Positions 18,594-26,928 of a DNA stretch of 64,000 nucleotides are shown in pieces. Below the pieces are notes generated by a model that was given only the letters and a program-made list of their open reading frames with translations, did not search any database and was not told the DNA's origin. The DNA is from Bacillus salipaludis (GTDB lineage Bacteria > Bacillota > Bacilli > Bacillales_B > DSM-18226), in NCBI RefSeq assembly GCF_004358205.1, contig NZ_SMYO01000002.1:372001-436000 (forward strand), read 5' to 3'. The first letter of the stretch is position 1. Every line of letters begins with the position of its first letter. The position numbers and the translations under genes are program-made.

Positions 18594-19268
18594 TTATCGG
18601 AATTTCAAATCGAATGTTTGTTCTGTTCCTATATCATTATAATCCGCATCGTACGCAGAGTCCAAATCAAACTTGATCGAGTTAATCGAATCTAGGTTAC
18701 TACTCTTTACTTCGAGAACTACCTTTCCGCTCTTTGTTACGCCGCCCAATAAGAAATTATCGTCTACATCAGAAGAATAAGCACTATCAATTTGCTCACC
18801 AGTATTTAAGGCGTACAATCCATTATCTAAATGCCATCGTAATTTTTTAGTTGATGTATTGGTGACTTTAACATCCAAGATAATAGCCTTGATTGGTGTT
18901 GAGTATTCATCTTCTTTATACTTTGAATCAATTGTTACCTTGCTGATATGAAGTTTCATAGCTCCTGACGTTTTGTTAAGGTTTACAGTGTACGACTTCT
19001 TAGAGGTTGGTGTAGCGGGCTTATAATCTTTTGATGTTACGGTATATTTATTGTTCTTTTTATCGTATGTAACCTTTCCATTGAACCAAGATACTGCATC
19101 TTTTAATGGGACATATGCATTATTATTAATGACTTTTATACTAGTGCTCTTTTGTTTCCCATTGTAGAAAAGTGACACCTTTGTTGCAGCCATTGCCCCT
19201 AGAGTGAATGAAAGTGATACAGCTCCAGTAATAGCTAATGTTGTTCCTACCTTTGTAAACTTCCGCAT
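18594..19268 (-). CDS. Secreted protein with copper-amine-oxidase-like N domain
   Basis: 224 residues. An N-terminal signal peptide (MRKFTKVGTTLAITGAVSLS, cleavage after AMA) is followed by a short copper-amine-oxidase N-terminal-like/stalk domain (VINNNAYVPLKDAVSWFNGK, about residues 45-75). Then comes a beta-rich domain of the telomeric-repeat/DUF4352 kind (KLHISKVTIDSKYKEDEYST...IILDVKVTNTSTKKLRWHLD), common in Bacillus extracellular proteins. Function is unknown and probably extracellular or wall-associated. GGAGG lies 8 bases before the ATG. It is a single-gene unit. Confidence 0.8.
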   Translation of the reverse strand: MRKFTKVGTTLAITGAVSLSFTLGAMAATKVSLFYNGKQKSTSIKVINNNAYVPLKDAVSWFNGKVTYDKKNNKYTVTSKDYKPATPTSKKSYTVNLNKTSGAMKLHISKVTIDSKYKEDEYSTPIKAIILDVKVTNTSTKKLRWHLDNGLYALNTGEQIDSAYSSDVDDNFLLGGVTKSGKVVLEVKSSNLDSINSIKFDLDSAYDADYNDIGTEQTFDLKFR

Positions 19269-19571
19269 TTGTAGTCCTCCGATTTGTTGGTGTGTCGTTT
19301 CATGAGCATAAACTCATGAATACATATTATTTGCTTTGTAAGATGTTAGATATTTATACAACAATTGCTTTTAAATAATCCCTAGAAATATTCTAACGTA
19401 CTTCTAGTCTATTAGCACTATTTTTTTAAAATTTTTAGTTAGATATTCCTCTTACAACTTTAGGGTCAGACCCCTGCTTAAGGCTCTTTTATATAAAAAC
19501 TTAGTTCCAAATTACTTTTTGTGGCTGGTTAAATAACTAGGTCTACAAGCCCGTATTTAAAAGAATGGGCT
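19269..19571. other. Intergenic with a REP1 half copy
   Basis: AGGGTCAGACCCCT at 19462-19475 is a REP1-type hairpin without the CTAAAGTTTAAAGCG tail, 100 bases before another at 19573. Confidence 0.6.
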
Positions 19572-20414
19572 ATGGGGTCAGACCCCCAAGCACGTTATAA
19601 TGATAACAAGCAAAAAATAGATTACTTTGGGATGGCTGATAACTTGAAAACAAAAGCTAGATATCAAACTTGGATTCGAATTTACAAACTACTTATTTTT
19701 TTGGTTATTTCACTCATTTTTCTCTTGGTAACATTATTACCTGTTCATTTATATCTGCGAGTCCCGTCAGGGATTTTAGCGTTGCCTTTTATTTATATAG
19801 CATTTATCCTTTCTTATTCTGTTTATCAATTCGCAGCATTTGGGGGGAATTATCAGTCAAAAATACATGATTTAATGGTTGCCAAGGTGAATTGGGATGG
19901 AAAAGGAAAAATACTAGATATAGGAACCGGCAGTGGTTCACTGATTATTAAACTGGCAAAGACCTTTCCTAATTCCTTTTTAACTGGAATTGATTATTGG
20001 GGCGGGAATTGGGAATATTCGAAAGCTCAATGCCACCAGAATGCTGTAATAGAAGGGGTATCGGAAAGGATTGATTTTCTGAAAGCAAGTGCTGCAGATC
20101 TCCCTTTCCATGAAGATGAATTTGATCGAATTGTAAGTTGTCTAACCTTTCATGAAGTAAAAGATCGAAGAAATAAAACCGAAGTAATAAAAGAGGCATT
20201 AAGAGTGTTAAAACCTGGTGGTGAATTTGTCTTCTTAGATTTGTTTATGGATGAAAAAATATTTGGAGATGAAAAAGAGCTCTTAAATATCTTAAAGAAA
20301 CATGGGGTATCTGAATTGAATAGCTGCAAACTTGATAAAGTAATGAAATTGCCTAAGCTTTTATTGAACAAAAAAGTATTAGGAAATGCAATGATTTTGA
20401 GTGGAAGGAAATAA
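19572..20414 (+). CDS. Membrane-anchored class I SAM-dependent methyltransferase
   Basis: 280 residues. Two N-terminal membrane helices (LLIFLVISLIFLLVTLL, ILALPFIYIAFILSYSVYQF) are followed by a Methyltransf_11/25-type domain: motif I GKILDIGTGSGSLIIKLA, the acidic residue in FLTGIDYW, motif II DEFDRIVSCLTFHEV and LKPGGEFVFLDLF. The substrate is unknown. The start is uncertain: ATG 19572 lies inside a REP1 hairpin with no clear ribosome binding site. The hairpin may have replaced the natural 5' end; in-frame ATG 19632 (MADNLKTKARYQ) is an alternative. It stands alone between two REP1-type sequences (a third at 20441). Confidence 0.8.
   Translation: MGSDPQARYNDNKQKIDYFGMADNLKTKARYQTWIRIYKLLIFLVISLIFLLVTLLPVHLYLRVPSGILALPFIYIAFILSYSVYQFAAFGGNYQSKIHDLMVAKVNWDGKGKILDIGTGSGSLIIKLAKTFPNSFLTGIDYWGGNWEYSKAQCHQNAVIEGVSERIDFLKASAADLPFHEDEFDRIVSCLTFHEVKDRRNKTEVIKEALRVLKPGGEFVFLDLFMDEKIFGDEKELLNILKKHGVSELNSCKLDKVMKLPKLLLNKKVLGNAMILSGRK
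19573..19588. repeat. REP1-type hairpin at a gene start
   Basis: TGGGGTCAGACCCCCA, a 7-bp-arm palindrome. It supplies the first codons (MGSDPQ) of the methyltransferase reading frame. Confidence 0.7.
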
Positions 20415-20440
20415 GAATTTCCTAATTTGGTTGTGATTTC

Positions 20441-20450
20441 GGGGTCATAA
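20441..20450 (+). repeat. Short REP1-like remnant GGGGTCATAA
   Basis: TTTCGGGGTCATAA just after the methyltransferase stop. The same 14-mer, in the other orientation, closes the D-aminoacylase remnant at 40936-40950. Confidence 0.4.
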
Positions 20451-20673
20451 CAGGCAACAATATGGATGGTGTAATTGTGACAGTGTTTCCCGGATTAACA
20501 CATACGCATCTCAAGGAGGTAAGGATTTGCGGAATGAAAAAAACGAAATGAATGAACAACATTATGTACCAGCACCATTTGGGGTAACACCAGCTTTTAA
20601 CATAAACCCCATGTTAACTAGGAAATCGGGTATACTTTTTATACACTTAAACAAATAAATTAGAGGAGATTAT

Positions 20674-21171
20674 ATGGGGAAAATAGTATCTAGAGGATTG
20701 CTAGTTTTGTATTTAGTGATACTAATCTGGTTAGTGTTATTCAAATTACAATACAATATTTTGTCAGTATTTAATTATCAACATAGAAGTCTTAACTTGA
20801 TTCCATTTGCAGCTCCTTCAATCGTAAATGGAAGTTTCAGAGAGATGATAGATAATGTTATAATCTTTATTCCTCTTGGCTTGCTTATGAATGTCAATTT
20901 CAAAAAAATTGGATTTTTACCTAAGTTTGCTTTGATACTGGTTTTGAGCCTTACTTTTGAATTCATTCAATTTATCTTCGCTATTGGTGCGACAGACATA
21001 ACAGATGTAATTACAAATGCTGTTGGAGGCTTTCTTGGACTGAAGTTATATGGCTTAAGTAATAAGTATATTCATAATAAAAAATTAGACAGAGTGATTA
21101 TTTTTGTAGGTATACTTTTGCTCCTATTATTACTCTATTACCGTACCCATTTAAGAATTAAATATTCTTAG
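20674..21171 (+). CDS. VanZ family membrane protein
   Basis: 165 residues, four to five membrane segments. The VanZ pattern is visible: the first helix LLVLYLVILIWLVLF, then the NLIPFAAP loop, EMIDNVIIFIPLGLLMN, the LTFEFIQFIFAIGATDITDV motif and TNAVGGFLGLKLY. VanZ proteins confer low-level teicoplanin resistance in the vanA cluster, but chromosomal homologues in Bacillaceae have no settled role. The ribosome binding site AGAGGAGAT precedes the ATG. A small uncharacterised frame (20548-20658) lies upstream. A REP2 fragment follows at 21284. Confidence 0.85.
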   Translation: MGKIVSRGLLVLYLVILIWLVLFKLQYNILSVFNYQHRSLNLIPFAAPSIVNGSFREMIDNVIIFIPLGLLMNVNFKKIGFLPKFALILVLSLTFEFIQFIFAIGATDITDVITNAVGGFLGLKLYGLSNKYIHNKKLDRVIIFVGILLLLLLLYYRTHLRIKYS

Positions 21172-21283
21172 TTTATTTACTTTGCGAACAGATATCAAGA
21201 CATAAGAAAAATCAAAGGCGCAACTGGCTAAAAATCTACTAGTTGTGCCTTTTTGCGCGCAAAACTTCCGATTGTCCCCTGTT

Positions 21284-21300
21284 CGAACCGTCCCTGTGGA
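21284..21300 (-). repeat. REP2 fragment
   Basis: GAACCGTCCCTGTGGA, the inverted form of GACCATGGGGACGGTTC with changes, directly before the stop of the minus-strand gene at 21303. Confidence 0.6.
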
Positions 21301-21302
21301 TT

Positions 21303-21734
21303 TTATGGGATTCGCCCTCTCACAAAATATCCCGCTATAGCAGGAAAACTTTTAAATTCCTTTTTCATCTCCCGAAACGAAATGACACCATTACCTCTAG
21401 TAAGCTCCAAATCTAGAGGATATTCGTGACAGTTCAATGGGGTTTTTTGAAATGATTGGTTATAGAATTGGATGGCCTCTTCCTGACTGCTCGCATAGAT
21501 AAAGGCAAATGCCTTTTTGTTCATCTTCAAGGAGTAGATGCCAACCCTATGAAAACCTAATACATTGGTTTGAATCATTTTCGCTACTTTGTGTTGATCC
21601 GCATGGTTTAAATCGATTCTGGAAGAGTCGTCCCATAATGATATTTTCCCTTCAGCGAGTAAATGGTAGAGGTAATGGGCCAATGAGGATTCCTCATAAA
21701 GTAAACAATCCTGGTATAGATCCTTCACAAGCAT
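21303..21734 (-). CDS. Hypothetical protein in the DnaB/DnaD cluster
   Basis: 143 residues, soluble, no signal peptide. I do not recognise the family. Visible features are a Leu/Tyr-rich N-terminal helix (DCLLYEESSLAHYLYHLLAE), a central beta-rich block (VGIYSLKMNKKAFAFIYASS) and a C-terminal SFREMKKEFKSFPAIAGYF. It lies 64 bases downstream of the helicase gene on the same strand, without an obvious terminator between, so it is probably the last gene of the DnaD-DnaB unit and may be a replication accessory factor (inference from position only). Confidence 0.7.
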   Translation of the reverse strand: MLVKDLYQDCLLYEESSLAHYLYHLLAEGKISLWDDSSRIDLNHADQHKVAKMIQTNVLGFHRVGIYSLKMNKKAFAFIYASSQEEAIQFYNQSFQKTPLNCHEYPLDLELTRGNGVISFREMKKEFKSFPAIAGYFVRGRIP

Positions 21735-21798
21735 GTGATAACACCCCGTTATTAGACCTTTTCATCCATAGGCTTACGTTTAAAAGGCTGCATATAGG

Positions 21799-23064
21799 CT
21801 ATTCAGGGGTAAGGTTCAGTTCCTTTTGATCCTCAATCCTTCCTGTATGCACATTATAATTCACCCTGATGGTTCCAACCGGACCATTTCGGTTTTTGGA
21901 GACAATGATTTCAAGGGAATGATCGTCGATTTCCTTGTCATAATACGCTTCACGGTACAAGAACAAAATGACATCGGCATCCTGTTCCACACTGCCTGAT
22001 TCCCGAATATCCGACATCATTGGTCGTTTAATTGCCCTTGATTCCACCGATCGATTGAGCTGCGCCAGACAAATGACGGGACAATCAAAATCCTTTGCCA
22101 TCGTTTTCAGGGATTTGGATATTTCTGTTACCTGCAAATGAGCATTCCCGCCGTAAAATTGACTGGAATGGATCAGGGTTAAGTAATCAATAAAAAGGAT
22201 TGGTTTCTTGTAGGGAAATTGATGCATCAGCTTCCTCGTTTTCGCTCTCATTTCGGCAATCGTCTGTCCGGCTCCATCAAAAATTTGCATATGGGTTTCC
22301 GTGAGATCCCCAATCACATCCGACCATTTATTCTTTTGATTTGGAGTAAGCATTCTTTTTGGATCCCGCATTTTTGCACGGTTAAAGCCCCCTGTAGAAG
22401 CGATTAATCGGGATGTGATCTGTTTTTCTGGCATTTCTAAGGAAAAGACGAGGGGCAGAAATCCTGCCCAACCTGTCATTTTGGCAAAATGAAGCATCAC
22501 ATCAGTTTTTCCCATCGATGGTCGTGCTGCCAGAATTGTTACTTCCCCGTTCTGAAAGCCTCCCGTCACCTCGTCGAGCTTTTTGATTCCTGTTGTGGCA
22601 CTTTTCGAGGCTGCTTGATCCTCCCAAGGTGCCTCATAGACATTGGCCAACGCCTGTTGTAAGGACGTATGATCTTCCGCCTTCAATTCGTTAATTTTGT
22701 CCAATTCGGCAATGACTTTCGTAATCTCCCAATCATTGATGGCGGCAACGCTCAAGATATTTCGCTTTTCCCGCTCTTTCCACAGTTCAAGAATGAGCTT
22801 CTCCGTCCCGCCAAATTTCTCCACATCAGCGTACGATAACAGCTCTGAAAGGTAAGACATTCCACCGAGTGTTTCGAGGTCGGAGAGGGTGGTGAAGGTG
22901 ACTAAATCAATATTCTTACCAGCATGTTTTAACTCGGTCATTCTTCGCATTATTTCTTGATGCCGGATACTTTCCAGCTGTTCTGGTTGAATCACAGTAT
23001 CCTTGAGTAAGTACTCCGCCTTCATTAAGCTTCCCAGGAAAGCTTTTTCAGCAATGCTCATCAC
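21799..23064 (-). CDS. DnaB-like replicative helicase
   Basis: 421 residues, similar in layout to DnaB/DnaC helicases: N-terminal DnaB_N helices (EKAFLGSLMKAEYLLKDTVI), then the RecA-like core with Walker A AARPSMGKTDVMLHFA, Walker B PILFIDYLTLIH, motif FSLEMPEKQITSRL, and the arginine-finger region LNRSVESRAIKRPMMSDIRE...SGSVEQDADVILFLYRE. It is a little shorter than chromosomal DnaC (about 450) and is paired with a DnaD-like gene, the arrangement seen in prophages and mobile elements rather than the housekeeping locus. The ATG overlaps the dnaD-like stop (ATGA), indicating coupling. Confidence 0.9.
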   Translation of the reverse strand: MMSIAEKAFLGSLMKAEYLLKDTVIQPEQLESIRHQEIMRRMTELKHAGKNIDLVTFTTLSDLETLGGMSYLSELLSYADVEKFGGTEKLILELWKEREKRNILSVAAINDWEITKVIAELDKINELKAEDHTSLQQALANVYEAPWEDQAASKSATTGIKKLDEVTGGFQNGEVTILAARPSMGKTDVMLHFAKMTGWAGFLPLVFSLEMPEKQITSRLIASTGGFNRAKMRDPKRMLTPNQKNKWSDVIGDLTETHMQIFDGAGQTIAEMRAKTRKLMHQFPYKKPILFIDYLTLIHSSQFYGGNAHLQVTEISKSLKTMAKDFDCPVICLAQLNRSVESRAIKRPMMSDIRESGSVEQDADVILFLYREAYYDKEIDDHSLEIIVSKNRNGPVGTIRVNYNVHTGRIEDQKELNLTPE

Positions 23065-24044
23065 ACTTCACCTGCCGTAAGGTCGAGTGTAAATTCACTT
23101 GGAATGGCTCTTCCGGAAGGAGGCGATCCGGTTAAGATCTTGGACTTAAGTACAGGTTTTTGGTTCTCATAATAGGAGTCAATTTCTTCTATAGTTCGTA
23201 AAGATTCATTTTCCCAGTTTTTGAGAATCCCGACGATATAGTTCAGCCTTCGCTTGTTATTGGCACAGGCGATATTCATGGCTTTTAAAATCATTTCTTT
23301 CGGCTGTAAAAAGCTAGAATCATCAAGCCAAGATAACAGCTGCTGTTTTGCATTCAGGTTTGTAAAGCCAAATCCATTCGCGTCCCAGAACTCAATTATT
23401 TCTTTCACATCTTGATTACGCTGCAAGGGACCTTCTATATCTGGATGATTTCTGGTATTTGGGTAGTAAGTTTTTTTTTGTTGTTTTTCTTTTTCTTCTT
23501 CTTTTTCTTTTTGTCCACGTATCGTATGACGATACAGAGACGGATCGTCCAATTCTTCACGTTCTGTTCTATATGTATCCTTTTCATTTGAATCAATATC
23601 TTCGTTCCAGAAAACCTTCTCAGCTTGGTTATAAAAACTCTCATAAAGGCTTTTTATTTCCTGTCTTTCAATCCATTCCGAAACATAACAGATAAGCGAA
23701 CGATCCTCGACCTTTTTTAATTCAGAATTAATACAATCCATGACCGGTTTTCCGCCCTTTTGCAGGTTATCCTTCCCCCAGTATTTAATAGCAACTTCTC
23801 TTGTTTCAGGATTATAGCGTATCAATTTGTAATCGTTGATGAAACGTTCCATTAATGGATGAATCATCTCAATTGGATAGTCCAAAGCAAAGGCAATTTG
23901 TTTTTTGGTAATTCTATAGATTCCAATTTGAGTTGTACGAGAATTCGAAAGCAAATAAATGTAAAAAATTTTTTCCTCCATAGACATTTCTTCTACAGTC
24001 GGATTCTCCCAAAAATCAGTATGTAACATTCTATATTTTGCCAT
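23061..24044 (-). CDS. DnaD-like replication initiation protein
   Basis: 327 residues. The N-terminal winged-helix part (KYRMLHTDFWENPTVEEMSM...LLSNSRTTQIGIYRITKKQI) and the C-terminal DnaD domain (VKEIIEFWDANGFGFTNLNA...NIACANNKRRLNYIVGILKNW) match the DnaD/YqaL-type helicase loaders of phages and integrative elements. They are separated by a low-complexity acidic/basic linker (QKEKEEEKEKQQKK) encoded by a purine-rich tract. It would help load the neighbouring helicase. The final GEV stop overlaps the helicase start by 4 bases. Confidence 0.87.
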   Translation of the reverse strand: MAKYRMLHTDFWENPTVEEMSMEEKIFYIYLLSNSRTTQIGIYRITKKQIAFALDYPIEMIHPLMERFINDYKLIRYNPETREVAIKYWGKDNLQKGGKPVMDCINSELKKVEDRSLICYVSEWIERQEIKSLYESFYNQAEKVFWNEDIDSNEKDTYRTEREELDDPSLYRHTIRGQKEKEEEKEKQQKKTYYPNTRNHPDIEGPLQRNQDVKEIIEFWDANGFGFTNLNAKQQLLSWLDDSSFLQPKEMILKAMNIACANNKRRLNYIVGILKNWENESLRTIEEIDSYYENQKPVLKSKILTGSPPSGRAIPSEFTLDLTAGEV

Positions 24045-24084
24045 TATCCATCACTGTCCTTTCTTTTGACTAGGGGTTTGCCAG

Positions 24085-24135
24085 GGGGGCGGTTCTAGCG
24101 GCTTTTTTGGACCATTAGAACCGTCCCTATGGTCT
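24085..24135. repeat. REP2 pair in inverted orientation
   Basis: GGGCGGTTCTAGCGGCTTTT and GGACCATTAGAACCGTCCC face each other, giving a GGCGGTTCTA/TAGAACCGTC inverted repeat. It abuts the stop codon of the comK-like gene and could act as its terminator. Confidence 0.65.
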
Positions 24136-24657
24136 TTATTGCTTTTTTCGCCCTAGCTTCATGCGCTTCCTCTTCGGCTCTAGAACAAAACAAAGAGGAT
24201 CTCTTGCAATCCCACAAGTAATCCTTCGAAACTGTTCCGCCGTCTGCAGCTTTGTGTTAAAGGCAGACAGCCTGCAGGGAACAATCAGCATATGCCCGTT
24301 CTTAAATTCTACTTTCGTCTTGTTGTAATAGCTGCTTGTCCGGAGGATTTGGTCCGGGTTCAACCAGATGGAATCCTCATTTTTAATTGATTTTGTTGGG
24401 AACACGACGATTCTTTGAATCGGATTCACCATGATGGGGCACATATAGGAATCCCCCATGATCCATTTGGATGTTTCCAAGGCCCCTTTGAAATTAAAAC
24501 CAATGCATCGGATGCTGTCATTGAGAATTTGGACAGGGGACTTGTCGACAAGGATGATTCCATCTGTTTGGGTTACCTTTGAACAAAGCTTCGCAAACCG
24601 GTCGACATGGCCTTCCATGTACATGAAAGACGGCTTAATGATATGGAATTTTTCCAT
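24136..24657 (-). CDS. comK: ComK-family transcription factor
   Basis: 173 residues. The core SKVTQTDGIILVDKSPVQIL...NDSIRCIGFNFKGALETSKW and the block CPIMVNPIQRIVVFPTKSIKN...DSIWLNP correspond to ComK, where the equivalents include SCRFFGSSYAGRK and PPIMVDPSNQIFLFPTLS; the FKNGHMLIVPCRLSAFNTKL segment also aligns. ComK activates competence genes through AT-boxes. Many Bacillaceae carry extra ComK-like paralogues of unknown function. This one stands before a DnaD/DnaB pair, an unusual neighbourhood. A truncated second copy lies at about 36357-36475. The minus-strand ATG at 24657 lies about 13 bases after GGAGTTG. Whether it is the true competence master or a paralogue is open. Confidence 0.78.
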   Translation of the reverse strand: MEKFHIIKPSFMYMEGHVDRFAKLCSKVTQTDGIILVDKSPVQILNDSIRCIGFNFKGALETSKWIMGDSYMCPIMVNPIQRIVVFPTKSIKNEDSIWLNPDQILRTSSYYNKTKVEFKNGHMLIVPCRLSAFNTKLQTAEQFRRITCGIARDPLCFVLEPKRKRMKLGRKKQ

Positions 24658-24948
24658 AAACGTTCCACAACTCCTTCATTTATTTAAAAATAGATTATAA
24701 ACAAAAAGTGAGAGCTGTTTCATTTAGGCGGTTACAAAAGTAAGGAATGATAGTTTGGCAAATGGTTTCATTGCCTGAGGATTTGATACTAACATTTTGG
24801 GGTCGAATGTAGGTGCCGAGGCTGAATGTTAAAAAACAATTGAATATCCAATTCTCTTAAACAATTTGATTTTTGTTCCCATTCGCCAAGATAAAGGGCG
24901 GCAATAAACATTATGTATGTTGATCTAAAGCCGCCCCATTGAAGATCA
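24658..24948. other. Intergenic region between comK-like and XRE genes
   Basis: No gene or strong hairpin seen. It must contain the comK-like promoter. Confidence 0.35.
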
Positions 24949-25179
24949 TTACAACGATTCGGTAGATATGTCTACTAGGTCAATAATTTCGCGAATATCA
25001 TTGATGCCAAAGAAAGCACAAATCCGCGATATATGGTTTAAATGAATATTTTGTATTTCTTGGCGTATTAATTTACGTATAGTAGAACGAGGAACATCCG
25101 TTAATCTGGACAACTCTCTTGAGGACATATTATGTTCCTGTAACAAGCTTTGTAATTTGACAATCACTTTCTTATCCAT
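24949..25179 (-). CDS. Small XRE-family HTH regulator
   Basis: 76 residues, nearly all a Cro/C1-type helix-turn-helix: LLQEHNMSSRELSRLTDVPR then STIRKLIRQEIQNIHLNHIS and a short acidic tail. GTGGAGGTAGAG precedes the ATG. It is probably a DNA-binding repressor. Its upstream region carries a copy of the CAAACGTTTG-family repeat (25285-25440), and the next minus-strand gene is a second XRE regulator. Confidence 0.85.
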   Translation of the reverse strand: MDKKVIVKLQSLLQEHNMSSRELSRLTDVPRSTIRKLIRQEIQNIHLNHISRICAFFGINDIREIIDLVDISTESL

Positions 25180-25284
25180 TTCTCTACCTCCACTTTTTGA
25201 ATTCTCTCTCTAGGACAAAAGTAACATATAAAAATTATCAGTGTGGAATACGTTCATTTCCCATTTGGAAGTTTCCATACAATT

Positions 25285-25440
25285 GTTCGGGATTTTGTCA
25301 AATTTTGCGGTCCACCCTTCGCCAACTTTCTTATTCAACCGAATAGAGAAAGTCGGTTATAGGAAGGTGTGTTACTGAATTTAATCAAACGATTGATGAG
25401 TAAACGCGTTTGTCGAAAATCATCTAAGATTGTAAGAATT
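25285..25440 (+). repeat. CAAACGTTTG-family repeat, partial copy 3
   Basis: Palindrome variant CAAACGATTG at 25386-25395, flanked by TTACTGAATTTAAT on the left and AAACGCGTTTGTCGAAAAT on the right. On the minus strand it reads palindrome, ATTAAATTCAG, CCTTCCTATAACC, ACTTTCT, AAGAAAGTTG, the same order as at 25846-25935 and 41546-41641. It lies about 105 bases 5' of the XRE gene at 24949. Confidence 0.6.
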
Positions 25441-25472
25441 GGTAGAGCATTACTTTATTAGCTTAAATCATT

Positions 25473-25763
25473 TTAATCGTTGTCTTTTCTGAATGGTTTT
25501 CTAGCTTCCAGTGCCTGGTCGGCCATTTCGCCGAGTTTATTGAATAGTAAAGAGGGCTTAACTTCCAGCTTTTCAGCTAGTGTACAAGTTAAATCATAGG
25601 TTGGTACAGCTTTATCATTTTCAAGTGCACTTATATGCTTCCGGCTTTTCCCGCATAAGAAGGCAAGTTCATCTGAGGATAGTCGTTTTATTCTCCTTAA
25701 TCTTGCTAATAATTCACCAAAGGTTTCATTCGGTCTCAAGGGAATTCTCCTTTTTAAGACCAT
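25473..25763 (-). CDS. XRE-family HTH regulator
   Basis: 96 residues with an HTH_3 domain: FGELLARLRRIKRLSSDELA then FLCGKSRKHISALENDKAVP and TYDLTCTLAEKLEVKPSLLF. The C-terminal tail is short and charged (RKPFRKDND). It is a probable transcriptional repressor of unknown target. The region upstream carries a full copy of the CAAACGTTTG-family repeat (25846-26165). AAAGGAGAATTCC just before the minus-strand ATG is the ribosome binding site. Confidence 0.85.
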   Translation of the reverse strand: MVLKRRIPLRPNETFGELLARLRRIKRLSSDELAFLCGKSRKHISALENDKAVPTYDLTCTLAEKLEVKPSLLFNKLGEMADQALEARKPFRKDND

Positions 25764-25845
25764 TACATAACCTGGAAACCATTTGCTCCACGTACTGGAG
25801 GTTACATATTTTTACCTAAGGAAACATTGTTGGGCGGGTGTTAAT

Positions 25846-26165
25846 TTTGTCCAAACTTTCGACAACTTTTTTGCATTTTTCTGTTTAGAAATCTAATCAT
25901 TACAAGGGTTTGCTCAGTTTCTAATCAAACGTTTGTGTAGAAGCCCTGTTTGTCGAAATTGGTACAATTTTGAGAGATAAAGTCATAATTGAGAGTTTGG
26001 GAGATAAATCGCGAAGAACGGAACGAATTGGTCGACAATAAATTTGCAACGGAACTGAACATTGTTCGTTTTTTCAAAAGGCTTTGCAGAGGTTTTAATC
26101 AAACGATTGGTTAAAAATAAAAGCGTAGGATGCTGTCGATTTTTCATGATTGCTGTCATGATTCA
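25846..26165 (+). repeat. CAAACGTTTG-family repeat, full copy 4
   Basis: CAAACGTTTG at 25926-25935 and CAAACGATTG at 26100-26109, exactly 174 bp apart. Shared internal motifs include GTTTGTCGAAA, GTTTGGGAGATAAATCG, TCGACAA and TTCAAAAGGCTTTG. The 5' extension (TTGTCCAAACTTTCGACAAC) is also shared with the copy at 41546. It is intergenic, 5' of the XRE gene at 25473. Confidence 0.75.
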
Positions 26166-26281
26166 TTCGATTAGCAGTACCCCATCTCAAATAATTCCTC
26201 AAAATAGAGCTCATCAAATTTTTTCGAGAATGCCATAATAGGCAAAGAGATTAAGAGTTTGATTCTATCAACAAATTAAAT

Positions 26282-26311
26282 CATCCCCTTGCATCAAATT
26301 GCAAGGGGATC
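26282..26311. repeat. Hairpin ATCCCCTTGCA/TGCAAGGGGAT
   Basis: ATCCCCTTGCATCAAATTGC with the complementary arm following; related to the hairpin at 11101. It could end transcription from either side. Confidence 0.55.
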
Positions 26312-26354
26312 GGTGTCCTCTCAGACTACTACTCATAGACATGATATTAACTAT

Positions 26355-26708
26355 TTAATGAGCGAATATGGTATGCTTTGTTTTCCATTTTTCCATTGCA
26401 ATAAATAACCAAAAACTATAGATCCCTAATGTAATGACGCAAAGCAGCCACCATTTAATCCAATTCCCGAACAATCCGATTGCCGAGCCTGTAAATACTA
26501 ATCTCCTGCCATTAATTACAGTATGACGGGCTTTCCAACCAAGAATCATTGTAATGGACCAAGGATAGCAGATTCCTAATGTACATACTGTTACTAAAAA
26601 GCCAAGGATTGACCAACCTATATACTGTAGCAATCCACCATCAAAGTAAGACTGCTCCTCAGATTCAGCAGAATAATTTTGCAGAACCTTCCCGTTTGAT
26701 TCACTCAT
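26355..26708 (-). CDS. DUF898 family membrane protein
   Basis: 117 residues. After a short polar N-terminus, SYFDGGLLQYIGWSILGFLV starts the DUF898 (YjgN-like) domain. Then follow TLGICYPWSITMILGWKARH, TVINGRRLVFTGSAIGLFGN and WIKWWLLCVITLGIYSFWLF. Two to three membrane segments with the repeated LGI-Y-W pattern are characteristic. The function of this family is unknown. The gene is monocistronic and divergent from the sensor kinase gene. AACTGGGGGAAAATT precedes the ATG. Confidence 0.85.
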   Translation of the reverse strand: MSESNGKVLQNYSAESEEQSYFDGGLLQYIGWSILGFLVTVCTLGICYPWSITMILGWKARHTVINGRRLVFTGSAIGLFGNWIKWWLLCVITLGIYSFWLFIAMEKWKTKHTIFAH

Positions 26709-26759
26709 AATTTTCCCCCAGTTTTCTATTTATGGGAAAATTATACCATGGACAATTGG

Positions 26760-26790
26760 ATCGTTTATAGCAATATTGTCAATAAACGAT
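26760..26790. promoter_or_regulatory. Dyad symmetry, candidate activator site (UAS)
   Basis: ATCGTTTAT and ATAAACGAT flank an inner CAATATTG. The centre is about 100 bp upstream of the sigma-54 promoter at 26875, the usual distance for an NtrC-type enhancer. It could also be an operator for the divergent DUF898 gene. No matching site was found before 30365. Confidence 0.45.
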
Positions 26791-26873
26791 AGTGACTAAT
26801 GCCATATACCAACTTACCCATTCAAATTTTAAGACGAAAATGGATCTGAAGGAGGAAGGGGCGTCTGGAATCA

Positions 26874-26890
26874 TGGCATGAAAATTGCAT
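26874..26890 (+). promoter_or_regulatory. Sigma-54 (-24/-12) promoter of the sensor kinase operon
   Basis: TGGCATGAAAATTGCAT: GG at 26875-26876 and GC at 26887-26888 are separated by exactly 10 bases, matching the SigL consensus TGGCAC-N5-TTGCW. The kinase start codon is about 40 bases downstream. Confidence 0.8.
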
Positions 26891-26928
26891 TAATTCATCA
26901 AAGAAGCAATTAGTGAAGGAGAAGTAAG

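Noticed and set aside
20548..20658. 36-codon frame MNEQHYVPAPFGVTPAFNIN before the VanZ gene
   Set aside because: It starts within an overlapping short frame, has no clear ribosome binding site of its own and no recognisable family.
23435..23644. Lysine-run frame in the DnaD-like gene
   Set aside because: It is an alternative-frame reading of the purine-rich linker of the DnaD-like gene.
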